A stretch of 64,000 bases of DNA from Macrotrachela quadricornifera (taxonomy: Eukaryota; Rotifera; Eurotatoria; Philodinida; Philodinidae). The DNA lies in the NCBI GenBank assembly GCA_022393335.1, contig JAJEKB010020874.1:432506-496505 (forward strand), in the 5' to 3' direction. This document shows positions 1-10,807 of the stretch, in pieces. The translations under genes and the position numbers were made by a program. Numbering within the stretch: position 1 is the stretch's first letter; every line of letters starts with the position of its first letter. The notes beneath the pieces are model-generated. The model was given only the letters and a program-made list of their open reading frames with translations, was not told the DNA's origin and ran no database searches.

Positions 1-54
1 ATGATGACGTAGATCGAACCTCCGAGAATGGAATCAAATTTTTTCCAAAAAAAT

Positions 55-275
55 TAAGCGCGTTTAGACGCGTTCATGAATCGAAACGCGTTTGAAGCGT
101 CCAATGTTTCGCCTTATTTTTGGATGCGTTCAGACGCGTTCAAGAAAAGAAACGCGTTTAGATGCATTTTATAAACGCGTCAAGACGCGTCAAATGTTTC
201 AGTTCCGACGCGTTCACTACGTTTATTGTGCGCGTTTTAAACGCGGTTCGGATGCGTTTACAAACGCGTTTAATC
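55..275. repeat. Cluster of ACGCGT-centred short repeats
   Basis: ACGCGT or near-copies recur about eight times within roughly 210 bases, as GACGCGTTC and AAACGCGTTT alternating every 15-25 bases. Each core is self-complementary. The CpG density is far above the AT-rich surroundings. The open frame through it (92-301) simply follows the repeat and is not a believable gene. It could be a short satellite or the edge of a transposon; I do not recognise it. Confidence 0.6.
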
Positions 276-300
276 CCAAAAAATTTTCACATGGGAGGTA

Positions 301-2846
301 GTAAAACAATCGTTGAAAAGCCAACAACTTAATTCATTATCACAAACAATGAACGGTTTCGCAAAATGCAAACTGTACTGAATAACCTATAGTCCATGAG
401 TCTTCGAACCATTAAATTTACTTTTTCTCACTAGAAAATGGTTCAAAATACTGGCTGTTACCAAAACTCGACAGAACTTTGTTTTATGTGAGCAATTAAA
501 GACCATTGTTTTAGTTTAATGTTCGGTAGTATTTCAGATACGATCTCAGGTTTACTCTTGACCGTACACGCAAAAGTCAGACAACATAAAACTCTTCTAT
601 GTGTATTTATATTTTTCCGTTCGCACGTCGTTTTTGTTCAAATCTATGACATGGTATATACCTTTTTTTTTCTTTTCCTATGACATAGATTAGACTTAGA
701 GTTACCAGGCTACCGCATTGACCTCAAATCAACATTATCATGTTAATTTGGATGAAGTTTTATGGAACAAAAACTCATGTTGATGCATTAAATGAGGATG
801 CTTTCACGTTCATTTCGTGCAGAATTAAATCCTCTAAAAGTTACAAGCTTAATAATCTTACTGAAATGGAAGCTCATTGATAAAAACTAGTTTTTAATAG
901 GAGGTAATAGGTTCCGAAACACCATCATCTCTTGATTCATCACTTTCCAAATAATTCGGTCTTTTTCCATTATACTATTTTTTTCCATGAAAAGCAGGAA
1001 AAATAAAATTAGTAGTCTTTTTGATTCCAACAAACTGACATTTTTCTCGGTATCACTATTCACTATCAAATGTGTTTGATCAAATGACACTGATCATTCT
1101 AATGCTACTATTTTTTATCCCCTTCATTAAGCGGAGTGTCATGAAAAGCAACATTTGTCATATTTGTGCTCAAAGTATTCGTTACAAGTGGGTACTTGGC
1201 CGTCCTACTACTAAAACTCACTTCGGCTATATTCGTTCCAACGAAGTGTGATCAAAGTAGGAGTGAATATTGTCTAGATTTGCACTTTCACTGCTATAGG
1301 TTTCATTGCAAATAAAGTTTGAGCCTTTCAATTTAATACTGTTCATTGTAGAGTCAGTGAAATAACCACCACTTTGAAATGTACAAATTTGTGTTGTTTT
1401 CTTCATCAAGCGATGGAGCACGTGAAAGGAAACCGTTTTCCTGTAGAAAGAGAACGAGACATGTCATTTGCTGTCAATCTAACTCTTCTAATGCCATCAA
1501 AATCTTAATACAAATGTATGCTAGTTTTCTATTGTTATCCGCAAAAGACTGGTTGTCCCATCTAAAGACAATATTTGAAAACATCTTGAAAATGCAAATC
1601 ATCTGCTTGCTCTTGATCATGTAACCAACGTTGTTTTCCGAAGTCACGATCTTGCATTCATGTAAATATTGCGGGAACAAGAGCATTTAAAGCAACACTT
1701 GTCCAGCTGAGACATTGAGCTTCTAGTTTGGACTTCTTTCTAAACATCTCTGTGGACACTGGTAGGATAAATTGCTTGCGACGCTTACGCAGGTGAAACA
1801 TTGTTTATTAGAAATGACTTTGAAGGTTTAGATCAGAAGAAATATTTACCATTTTTAAACCTACTGGAAAAATGACGAAGGGTAAAGAATGTTCTTTCCA
1901 TTGCTATATATTTGTCTTGTACCATTATCTGCATGATCAATGAAGAAAACGCTTTTTTCAGGTAGAGAAAGATTAATCCGTAACTTTTTAATAAAGAATC
2001 ACAAACGTTTAACATCAAGAAATTTGATATCTTGTTGCTATGGTTCATCGTTTAGGAAAAAAATGAGTAAACTTAAAAATTGATGTCAATTGAGAAATTT
2101 GATTTATAAAGTGAGTCAAAGCTCGATTCTACAGGATTCTGAGAAAAGAACATTTACAATCTTTTAATAGAAACTCAGCAAATCAAGAACGGAAAGATTT
2201 AGATTGATGAACTCCATTTTTATAGCCACCGCAACCTTTTCTTTAGCTAAGAAAAAAAAATGATAAACGAACAAGAATTATATCACGTTATGCTGCGTTG
2301 TCCTAAAAACTTTGTATGGATAACCAATAAAAACTAACTATCTGTGCAGAGACATCTGCTAAACAAATTGTGTTACAAACATTTTTGAGCATTCGGTAAC
2401 AACACGTAGATTTTTGCTTTTAATCATTTTGAAAAACAATCAGAAAAAGTCGACAAGAAACTATTTTCTTATTACTGAGATATCAGTTACAGTAAACTGA
2501 TAGAATTCATATTATTTGATTATCCAAAATGAATTACAGTATTCGAAATATGTTTTCATTTAATACCTTTGGAAAAAAAAATTTAATATTCTAAAAATAA
2601 TCGACTTTTATTTTTTTAGAGCAAATTATAATAATAGGCGAAGCTTATTGTATGAAACGTCTAGTTCTTTTTTTTTATTTGAAAAAAAGTTATTTTTAGC
2701 TATTTTTTATTCATTTATTTTATGAATTTGATATGAAAAACTTTATTGCAAATATCCTGAAGCAATAAAAAGCAAAAAAAAAATAAGGATATTTATATAT
2801 ATATAATCATTTGATAGAGATAAAACTGTAAAAAGTAAAAGAAAAG
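301..2846. other. Intergenic, no supported gene
   Basis: AT-rich sequence with homopolymer runs. Only short open frames without recognisable domains or paired splice sites occur on either strand. I see nothing I can name here. The last 100 bases before the receptor gene contain a short TA run (about 2793-2808). Confidence 0.5.
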
Positions 2847-3263
2847 ATGTCAACAACACTAATTGAACAACTGAGTTATATCACAGCAACACTTAATATA
2901 ACACTTGCAATTAGTCTTATTATAATTGTAATCATCAGTGGAATACTCAATATATTTGTATTTTATCGTCCAACTTTAAGAAAAACTTCATGTGGAGTAT
3001 ATTTTTTAGTTGCATCTGTATCTAATATATCATTTGTTCTTGCGGGACAGTTACCTCGCCTTCTTACATTATCTTCAACATCTCCATTTCTTACAATATT
3101 TTGGTTTTGTCAATTACGAAATTATTTTACAAGTAGCTTTGGTTTAATGGCACGTGGATTAATTGTTTTAGCTTCACTTGATCGACTTCTTTGTTGTTCA
3201 TTAAATGGAAGAATACGAGCTTGGTGTAATGTTAAAACATCAATACGAATTTTAATTATCTAA
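2847..3263 (+). pseudogene. Rhodopsin-like GPCR, truncated after helix 4 begins
   Basis: This 138-residue frame has the start of a class-A receptor. There is a hydrophobic helix 1 ending in a GILN motif (about residues 15-40), helix 2 (about 50-70), helix 3 with the sequence LASLDRL in place of the usual DRY (about 100-118), and the first residues of helix 4 (RILII). A stop follows immediately. A receptor of this type needs about 330-350 residues, so helices 4-7 are missing. The break coincides exactly with a 21-base inverted repeat (3248-3268 against 3449-3469), so an insertion or template-switch event probably destroyed it. No continuation of the receptor is visible beyond 3470. The overall plan matches the intact receptor at 15866-16924. 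The start is the first Met after an AT-rich leader. Confidence 0.7.
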
Positions 3264-3469
3264 GTACTGATGATCACTTTTAACAATTTTATTTTGAACT
3301 TAAAAGAAAAATCAATTTTTCGTTAGGGGGGAGAGATACCTCAGGTATTATAAAAGAATTTTTTGTCTTTAATCTATTTGTGATTCATATCGATTGACAG
3401 AATCGAATGTGCTGATCACGAATAGATTAAAGACAAAAAATTTTTTGTAGTACTTAGATAATTAAAATT
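3248..3469. repeat. Inverted-repeat structure that breaks the GPCR
   Basis: Outer arms of 21 bases (3248-3268 and 3449-3469) are perfect inverted repeats. The left arm is the last coding piece of the receptor. Inner arms of about 25 bases (about 3359-3383 and 3416-3442) are also inverted copies. The spacing is asymmetric: about 90 bases on the left but under 10 on the right. That fits a fold-back insertion or a local inversion by template switching better than a simple MITE. Confidence 0.6.
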
Positions 3470-4010
3470 AAAATGAATTTTATTGATTTGAGAGGAATAC
3501 ACATTTTTTCATTCTCGTGTTGAAATTAGGGACAGCTCTTAATAACGACAGATTGAATCCATGATTGTATATTGCTGATTTCTCTATCAAAGCATTCGAG
3601 GAGAAAACTCATTTATACACTATTCGAAAGGAGCGAATCCAGGAATCATGGATACATAAAAATATTTCCATTCATATGTAGCTTCGCTGTCGTAATTAGG
3701 GATATTTGCTCTATATCTCCATTATCATAAAGACTAAAAGTTTATCTTCGTATACAAGAAACATAGATCGTAAATGTTTCAGATTACTTTTGGCTTAAAT
3801 AAGGAATTATGATAGAGAAGACAGTCGAATAACGCATTATAAATTTTATAACATTACTGCGAGTCATGAATTGTAATCTGTATACCGATTTCCTTGCGTT
3901 CTGTCATTTTCGAACATGTGAGAGTGATGATAAGTCAATTCAGATGACTCTTACATCACAAATAAGTTACATAGATATGGAGGATGCTTCCTATTCCCAA
4001 AAGTACCACA
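3470..4010. other. Intergenic, nothing recognised
   Basis: AT-rich sequence with no coding signal and no clear repeat pair. It runs into the palindrome that begins near 4011. Confidence 0.4.
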
Positions 4011-4372
4011 TTCCTGCACTTGGTGCAATTGCACATTTATGTTGACTGAGTCAAGGATGAGCCTGGAGATCTAACGAATTGCACACGGAATTCCTGCAAT
4101 TCCTGCATTTCCTGCAATTGCACATTGATGTTGACTAAGTCAAGGATGAGCCTGGAGATCTAACGAATTACAGAAAATGCAGGAATTGCAGGAATTGCAG
4201 GAATTCCGTCTGCAATTCGTTAGATCTCCAGGCTCATCCTTGACTTAGTCAACATCAATGTGCAATTGCAGGAAATGCAGGAATTGCAGGAATGCCGTGT
4301 GCAATTCGTTAGATCTCCAGGCTCATCCTTGACTCAGTCAACATAAATGTGCAATTGCAGGATATGCAGGAA
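4011..4372. repeat. 360-base near-perfect palindrome of a doubled unit
   Basis: Two direct copies of a unit of about 95 bases are followed by two inverted copies. Each unit contains GGATGAGCCTGGAGATCTAA or its complement, and a GTTGACTNAGTC segment. The arms meet around a 44-base spacer (4170-4213) rich in GCAGGAATT steps. Between units lie short runs of TGCAGGAAT repeats. The structure could fold into a long hairpin. It looks like a fold-back element; no coding content. Confidence 0.75.
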
Positions 4373-4539
4373 TGTGCAGGAAATGCAGAAATTGCATGAT
4401 TTTGATAGAGATGGATTGAAAAAAAATTCCTGCATCGAGTGATATCGAGCTTGGAAGTGCATGCGATTGCAGGAATGTGTAACTTTTGGGAATGGGATGA
4501 CTGCTCTAGATATGCAGATTTCAACGATAAGAAGTTGTT

Positions 4540-4790
4540 ATAGTACCCTAGTCGAACTTTTTCTAGCAAGCGCATGCAAATCTTGAGTTTCTTGAGCCTG
4601 AATGGGATGCGCTATGGACACATCTTGAGTCAAGACTTGAGACGACTAAAAAAGTTAAAGCGCTTGGGATTCTTGTCCTATCGCTTATTGTTCTTTTTCA
4701 TGTACTTGAACTCCTTGTTCAAGCACTTGTGTATCTTGAACAAGCAAGTATTTAGGGTGAATCAAAAGTTCTGACCACGGTGTTTAAAGG
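4540..4790. repeat. Repeat shared with 5690-5790; solo mariner-type end
   Basis: A stretch with GCGCTATGGACACATCTTGAG occurs here (about 4609-4629) and again near 5711-5731, and the AAAAAGTTCGACTAGGGTA segment near 5767 is the complement of 4544-4562, so fragments of one repeat family sit in both orientations. At about 4754 a TAGGGTGAATCAAAAGTTCT motif resembles the terminal repeats of the mariner-type elements at 18790, 40613 and 45084. No partner end was found nearby. Confidence 0.45.
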
Positions 4791-4951
4791 ACCTTCTCGA
4801 CCAAGGTGACTTATTGAGATATTAAGAACCAAATATCTCATGTTGAAGAGTTTTTCGAGACGCATCGAATAATATATTGTAAATGCTGTTTTCATCAGAC
4901 TTTAAAGGAATTAGAGTCAATTTACTGATAGAGAACTATAGCATCCACACT

Positions 4952-5317
4952 AGGGCTGGCACTTTATTTTTATTTTGCTTTGGAAAAGTAAAGTATTCTC
5001 TACTTTACTCGGTAATGCAGAGTATGCATATTTTACTTTATTCTTCACTTAATACATAAGCAAATATTTCTGAAAGATTTTGATGTGTTGTGGTATTACC
5101 AATGCATGACGCTGGGCTAGTGAATGAATGATAAACTTAAAATATTGTAATTCACTTTACTTTATTTGTCGGATAAAGTTGGCTTACTTTACTTTACCGA
5201 GTAAAGTAAAGATAAAGTGCCAGCCAAGGGGGAAAAAGCAGACTTTCGTAATTCTTCATACTTCTCTGTACTTCAGAAGTACGAAATGCTACTTTTTTCC
5301 CCTTGGTGTCAGCCCTA
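4952..5317. mobile_element. Nested MITEs with AGGGCTGGCA ends
   Basis: The outer ends are AGGGCTGGCA (near 4952) and TGTCAGCCCT (ending near 5317). Inside, a segment from GGCTGGCACTTTA (near 4955) to TAAAGTGCCAGCC (near 5224) forms a second inverted pair, and its interior repeats ACTTTACTCGGTAA-like palindromes. A third inverted pair, AGGGGGAAAAA against TTTTTTCCCCTT, spans about 5228-5305. Non-coding; best read as miniature inverted-repeat elements inserted into each other. Confidence 0.6.
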
Positions 5318-5849
5318 AATCCATACTCATTCATTTTCACACCTATACTCAAGCATGATAAGTTGATAAATATAATCCATTTAATATCAATTTGAACCAA
5401 TTTTTGTTCTTTCTTTTTTTCGTCAATTTAACGCCTACAATGACCAGTTATCAATAAAAATTCATAGTTTAAAAAAATAAATATTGTAAGTAAGAAAACG
5501 AAAAGGCAATCTAAATCAATTTAGTCCGACTTAAATAGTGTAAACACTAAGGATCGTCATTTAATCTCGGATAGAAAAGTTGTAGTTCTTTTATTCAAAT
5601 TGATTGTTTCTAAGCTATCCCTTTATATGATCGTCATGAGTTCAGTGCATGACTATCTTGATACGGACGCATGACTCATGCACGCGTTCAAGCGCTTGTC
5701 TGTGGGCAGAAAGGCATGCGCTATGGACACATCTTGAGCTCAAGTCTTGGCAAGCACTTGAATAAAAAAGTTCGACTAGGGTAGTTATTGTTATCGTAGA
5801 AGAGTCAAACAAACCATTATTGCGATTTCATTCCAGCTAGGAAAAGGCT
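5318..5849. other. Intergenic with repeat fragments
   Basis: No gene is supported. The only recognisable content is the repeat fragment at about 5690-5790 that matches 4540-4640 in part directly and in part inverted. Confidence 0.4.
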
Positions 5850-6600
5850 CAAATGACTTTTATTGTGTATTTGTTCGAAAATATCTAATAGATCATGAAC
5901 TGTTTCTTTAACAGATTAGATTTATATCACTCAATTTAACTCTGTCGAAAATTATAGCTAATGGTATTCAAGAAAATGTATATGACTTAATAAAAACTTT
6001 CTTGTTCAATGTAATGCATTTGAAATCATTGAGAAAATCAACTAATACTAGAATATATTCATTTTTTTCCTTAGTTCTTTTTTGCAATAATGATAGAATG
6101 AATATTATCTTCTACTCATTATTAGTTATAATAATGTTTTGCTTTTCAGAAACTAATGATAAATTATTCAATGTTTCCAAAAGTAACCAAGATCAATATG
6201 GTGTTTGAGTAAGAATGTCTTTTATTCTCAATATAATCACTTTCCATATTCATGAATATTTTTCAAATAGTTCAAATGAAATTCTATATTTTTTATTTTA
6301 ACCATTGCAATCAAAATACAATAATCGATGTTGATAATTTCATTGAACAAATACAAAAACTATCTTTACCTATTATTCAGTGTAGTCCTCATGATTATAT
6401 ATCAGATTAACCTATAGAAAATATTCATTCACTCGTTCCACGTCATGTAAAGTATTTTCAAATACCAATCAATAATATTAATCAAATAGAAATAATTCTC
6501 GAACAATGTCAATATTTGTCTACAATCCAACTAGATGTTATATATTCAAAAATGTCTGAAGAGATTATCAAATAATTTACGGGCAACACTATTAATTATA
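5850..6600 (+). pseudogene. Decayed F-box/LRR-family gene fragment
   Basis: Interrupted reading frames here match the C-terminal half of the F-box gene at 12279-12860. At about 6422-6540 the frame reads IHSLVPRHVKYFQIP and then INQIEIILEQCQYLSTIQ, against IYSILPRHIKYLEIP and LDRIKIILERCENLSIIK in the intact copy. At about 6308-6380 it reads NQNTIIDVDNFIEQIQKLSL against NQNIWIDISNFIKQAHNLSS. In-frame stops and frame changes separate the pieces. Upstream sequence (5850-6208) is weakly similar to the same family. This is a dead paralogue, and it shows the family is locally dispersed. Confidence 0.65.
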
Positions 6601-7135
6601 GAATTTAATCCTAAATCGAATATATCTATATGATATTTGAGTATTCATGTTAATTTTTCAAATGACATTTTATTGACTAACACTCTCTCTTATAATAAAA
6701 AAATGTATAAGCACAAGAAACTTGTTCAATCTAATTTCAGTCTTTGGAAATTTAAATATTGCTCATTTCGCACATTTTTCTTTAAGATTTTTCATGCATT
6801 AAAAAATTTAACATAAACATCAATATGAATATATTTTTACTGTTTCATTATTCTGATTGATAGATATAACTATAAATAAATACAAAGATTTTATCTACAA
6901 AATAAAGTTAATGCGAAATAATGTTTTATCAGTGAATACGTTATGAAGATTGTAATTTATAGACATGAAAAGAATGGCTATTATAGAAAAAGATAAGAAT
7001 AAAGTGACGAAAAAGGAATTTTTTTTTCGAGTCATATTGTATAGTGTAAAGTTCTTTTTTTCTTATATTTTCTATATTCTGTTTTTTCAACATCTTTTTA
7101 TTTAATAACAGAGGTAAAATATATTATATTACAAC
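6601..7135. other. Intergenic, upstream of U-box gene
   Basis: Very AT-rich sequence with no open frame of note. It must contain the promoter of the gene starting at 7136; I see no distinct motif. Confidence 0.4.
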
Positions 7136-8203
7136 ATGGCATCATCTATTTCATCAATTCCTAATGAATATCTTTGTCCTATTACACACGATATCATGAG
7201 TAATCCCGTTATACTTATTGAAGATGTAAGTAAAAGTACATTTCTTAATTGAGAAAGATTTTTTATTTTTATATTCTAGGGTTTTTCTTATGAAGAATCA
7301 GCTTTACAATCTTGGCTACAGAGTCATAATACTTCTCCAATGACAAATAATATCTTAAGCAATCGTAACTATATACCAAATCGTGCACTAAAATCTTTAA
7401 TAGGCGATTTTCTTTCTCAAAAACAAACCTTGTCACATAGCTTTCATCAAGAATTTTTTTCCTTTAATATATGCGGAGGACGTATTAACCCTGATTGGAG
7501 CCATCGACCAACAATTAGAATAAAACTTACATTACTAGGTTCATCTGGAGTTGGTAAAACAATCTTAGCACAAAGTCTTCAATATGGAGAATGGCCAAAA
7601 TTTTTAACATGTCCTACAGCAACAATTGGACCTGATATACTATTTTACTATTTAGATCAATTATTTCGGAATGAATATGTTGTTATTATTCAATTAGATG
7701 ATCCACCAGGACAAGAAAAATTTGAAGCAGTAACAAATCATTTCTTTAGACAATGTCATGGTGCTTTATTATTAGCTGATACAACAGATTTAGAAAGTCT
7801 TAATCGTCTAGAACAATATTGGTATCCAAGATTGAAAACCTTAGGATTAAATAATGTGCAAAGTATGTTTGTTTGTACAAAGATAGATTTATTGGAACAA
7901 AAAGACAAAGATTATCGTGATTTATTTCTTAAATATGCTGAAAAATTTGCTGTTACACATCAAATTCCAATAATTCATGTTTCTGCTTATCGAGGTGATA
8001 ATGTTAAATATGTTTTCAAACAATTAATAATACGAATATTAACAAATGAAACATTGATCAATGATTTAATAAATCAAGCAAAATCTTCTAATGATTTAGC
8101 TATTCGTCGACGTCAAAAATCTTTGAGTGTAAATGTAATTCCTGTAGAACTTAATACTCCTAATAGAGCAAAGAAACAAAAGAAATCAGAATGTTGTACA
8201 TGA
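7136..8203 (+). CDS. U-box domain fused to a Rab/Ras-like small GTPase
   Basis: There are two exons, 7136-7225 and 7280-8203, joined across a 54-base GT-AG intron at a codon boundary, giving 337 residues. Residues about 10-78 form a U-box: LCPITHDIMSNPV in exon 1, then GFSYEESALQSWL and a TNNILSNRNYIPNRAL tail in exon 2. U-boxes recruit E2 enzymes for ubiquitin transfer. Residues about 110-290 form a small GTPase: P-loop GSSGVGKT (117-124), DPPGQE in place of DTAGQE (171-176), TKID for NKxD (230-233) and SAY for SAK (265-267). The protein ends in ECCT after a basic stretch, which might be a variant Rab-type prenylation site. All nucleotide-binding motifs are present, so it is probably a working GTPase. 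The N-terminal exon is needed to complete the U-box, which supports this start. I know of no standard family with this order; it may be a ubiquitin ligase switched by GTP. Confidence 0.8.
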
Positions 8204-8265
8204 ATGAGGAAGTTTTCAAGATAATCTTTCATGAAAATACATTTTATTTTTCAATTTTTGAATCA

Positions 8266-8271
8266 AATAAA
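8266..8271 (+). terminator. Polyadenylation signal of U-box-GTPase gene
   Basis: AATAAA about 63 bases after the stop codon, in an AT-rich tail. Confidence 0.5.
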
Positions 8272-9356
8272 TAATAAGTTCATTGACAATAGAAAATTCT
8301 ATATTAAACTAACATGAAAAAAAAAGGAACGCTTTATATTCTTCAATACAAGGTCCTACGAATCTTTTCTTTTTATGAAATTATTTGTGGCAGTTTGTAT
8401 CAAGGAAGAATATTAACAATGAACTGTCATTTTTATCGCATGAACTTCAGAGATTGAAAGATAAATATTAAGAAAAGATCGATTACTTTATCGTGTTATC
8501 CATCACTTGAAATAACTGTCATACATTAACTACAGTAAAGATCTTGAAATTTGCAATTAAAAAATTATATGAAACTAAGACAATGTCTCAGTTTTTTAAA
8601 ACAATAAATAAAAATTGTTCATAAAAAGTAAACACAGTAGACTAAGGGTGAGAGATCAGTATGGGGATGTGACTGAGTGAGACGAAAAACTTTTTGCCCG
8701 AAGACCCCACACAAAACTGATATCATTCGACGCAGAATTTCACATTGAATTTAACGCAACCATTTCTAGACGTAACTCAAGTAGCATAGCGAATTCGAAC
8801 ATGAAATACTTTCTAAAAAGATAGTATTTTGAAATCCAGTACCAGTTTTTGATTGATAACTTCCCTTGGTATTTACACTATCAGATTCGTTGTAAAATTT
8901 TGTATCTAATTCATGTCAAACTAAGTATAACTCAAGTACAGGAGTGAATTCGAACGGGAAAAACTCGAATCTGGTGCTAACTTTACCCATGTCTATTATA
9001 TTACAAATGAAAAGTATAAAAAGAAGTCGAATAAATAAACAATGATCAGTTGAACAGGATACCCTAGTCTTATTTTCGATTAAAATAATCTTAAATACTA
9101 ATTCCTGAAATATATTTATATTCCACAAATCTTCGCCGATGAAAAATAGGAAGTGAATAATTTACAGAAAACTTCCAACAAAAAGTGACATCTTAGTTGA
9201 TTCAATTTGATTAATCAAATTTTTTTCGATTCTGTTCTTAGTTTGCGTCATCGGCAAAAATTCTGTATTTTCACAGGTGCACATAAATATTTGTATGATT
9301 ATGAGTAATACATTTTAGAAAATTTGAAAGAATACAGCGTTATTATTGTCATAGTA
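8272..9356. other. Intergenic, nothing recognised
   Basis: No gene is supported. A frame at 8916-9128 on the minus strand has no recognisable motif and no splice support. Confidence 0.4.
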
Positions 9357-10556
9357 ATGTTAACTGATATAAATCCATCAATTGAAACATTACCAATAGA
9401 ATTAATACATCGAATTTTTGATAATATTGATACAGAAACAATTTTATTTTCAATTCGATTAGTATCAAAATTATTTCAAGCAATTGTTGATATATATGAT
9501 AGATTTGATTTAAATTTTCAATTAATATCAAAAACAAATTTTTCTATTCTTTGTCGATTAATTAATCCTCAGAATACTAGTTCATTAACACTTTCAAATA
9601 ATGATCGAACATTAAATCAAATAGATTTATTTATTTCTCTTATTCATCTTAAACAATTTACTCGACTTCATTCTTTAACTCTTCTTGATATTAATGAATT
9701 ACAATTAAATTTTATATTAGAACATTTTAATTTTAATATAATTAATTCATTAACATTCAATATTAGAAAATATGATGATAGTTGGACAAATACAATTATA
9801 AATTTTCTTTCATTAATCATTTCACAATCAACTCTTCATAGATTAGAATTCTATATAAAACCTGAAACAACATCAAAGATTTCATGGCCAATTAATTGTA
9901 CAATTCGAAAATTGATAATAAATAATGGCATAAATATTGATGATCTTTATAAAATATTTCAATCTTCTCCTTATTTAAATACACTTATAATGAGTGAATT
10001 TCCAATTGGAATTATTGAAAATTTATCTTCAATATTTTTTGAACAGTTGACATCATTAACTATTAGATATGTTTGTGTAGATATTAATGAACTTGAATCA
10101 TTTCTATTATTAACACCATCACTTATTCATTTAAAATTAATTGATGGAAAAGAAATGATGAATGGAAAACGATGGGAAGAATTTATTCAAAGAAATTTAT
10201 CTCAATTGAATAAATTTGAATTTTATTTCACTGAATTAAGATCAGTTGAATTATCTTTAATAGATCTTCAATTAATTATAAATTCATTTCAAACACCATT
10301 TTGGATCAAACATAAAAAATGGTTTGTTATTTGTGAATGTGAAAGAGATTACTTATACACTACTGATCTTTACTCATTACCAATATGCAAATCTTTTATA
10401 TATTACAAACCTAAATCAAAAAAAATTTCATTTTCTACTCATCCTTCAAAGATAAACAACAATCTATCAATAATGAACAATATCAAATCATTGAGATTGG
10501 ATTGGACTAAGTTTCTAGCTGATGATATTCAAGAAAAAGTATATTATTCAATTTGA
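9357..10556 (+). CDS. F-box protein with LRR-like tail (exon 1)
   Basis: The frame from the ATG at 9357 gives 399 residues to a TGA. Residues about 8-50 form an F-box: IETLPIELIHRIFDNID followed by FSIRLVSKLFQAIVD. F-box proteins link substrates to SCF ubiquitin ligases. The rest is a run of leucine-rich, irregular repeats of the kind seen in the large bdelloid F-box families. The frame stays open 33 bases upstream but has no earlier ATG. The last codons may be intronic: a GTATAT donor lies in GAAAAAGTATAT near 10535, and the C-terminal part of the family is found in frame at 12279-12860. I favour one gene with a large, transposon-filled intron; the alternative is a gene truncated here. Base composition is very AT-rich, typical of the family. 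Confidence 0.75.
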   Translation: MLTDINPSIETLPIELIHRIFDNIDTETILFSIRLVSKLFQAIVDIYDRFDLNFQLISKTNFSILCRLINPQNTSSLTLSNNDRTLNQIDLFISLIHLKQFTRLHSLTLLDINELQLNFILEHFNFNIINSLTFNIRKYDDSWTNTIINFLSLIISQSTLHRLEFYIKPETTSKISWPINCTIRKLIINNGINIDDLYKIFQSSPYLNTLIMSEFPIGIIENLSSIFFEQLTSLTIRYVCVDINELESFLLLTPSLIHLKLIDGKEMMNGKRWEEFIQRNLSQLNKFEFYFTELRSVELSLIDLQLIINSFQTPFWIKHKKWFVICECERDYLYTTDLYSLPICKSFIYYKPKSKKISFSTHPSKINNNLSIMNNIKSLRLDWTKFLADDIQEKVYYSI

Positions 10557-10807
10557 AATCCTACATTTAAAAGGAAATAGGAAAATATAAAATGATCGAT
10601 CAGTTTTTCGCAATGAAAAATTGTACCGTACAAATTCACGGTCAGCCTACGAAGAAGTATCAAAATTTAAATCATAAGTTTAATAGTTACAATAAATAGT
10701 TTAAGTAGAGAATCATTACTGAACAATTAGATTAAATTCTAAGCAGCAACCTACTTGATATTCGATCAGTTAATTGATATAGAATCATACTTTAAAAATA
10801 TTAAATA

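Noticed and set aside
1379..2048. Several short frames on both strands
   Set aside because: No motif, no consistent codon pattern and no paired splice sites; they look like chance frames.
9324..9356. Upstream start for the F-box protein
   Set aside because: The frame is open there but the codon is TTG; the first ATG is at 9357 and the F-box begins shortly after.
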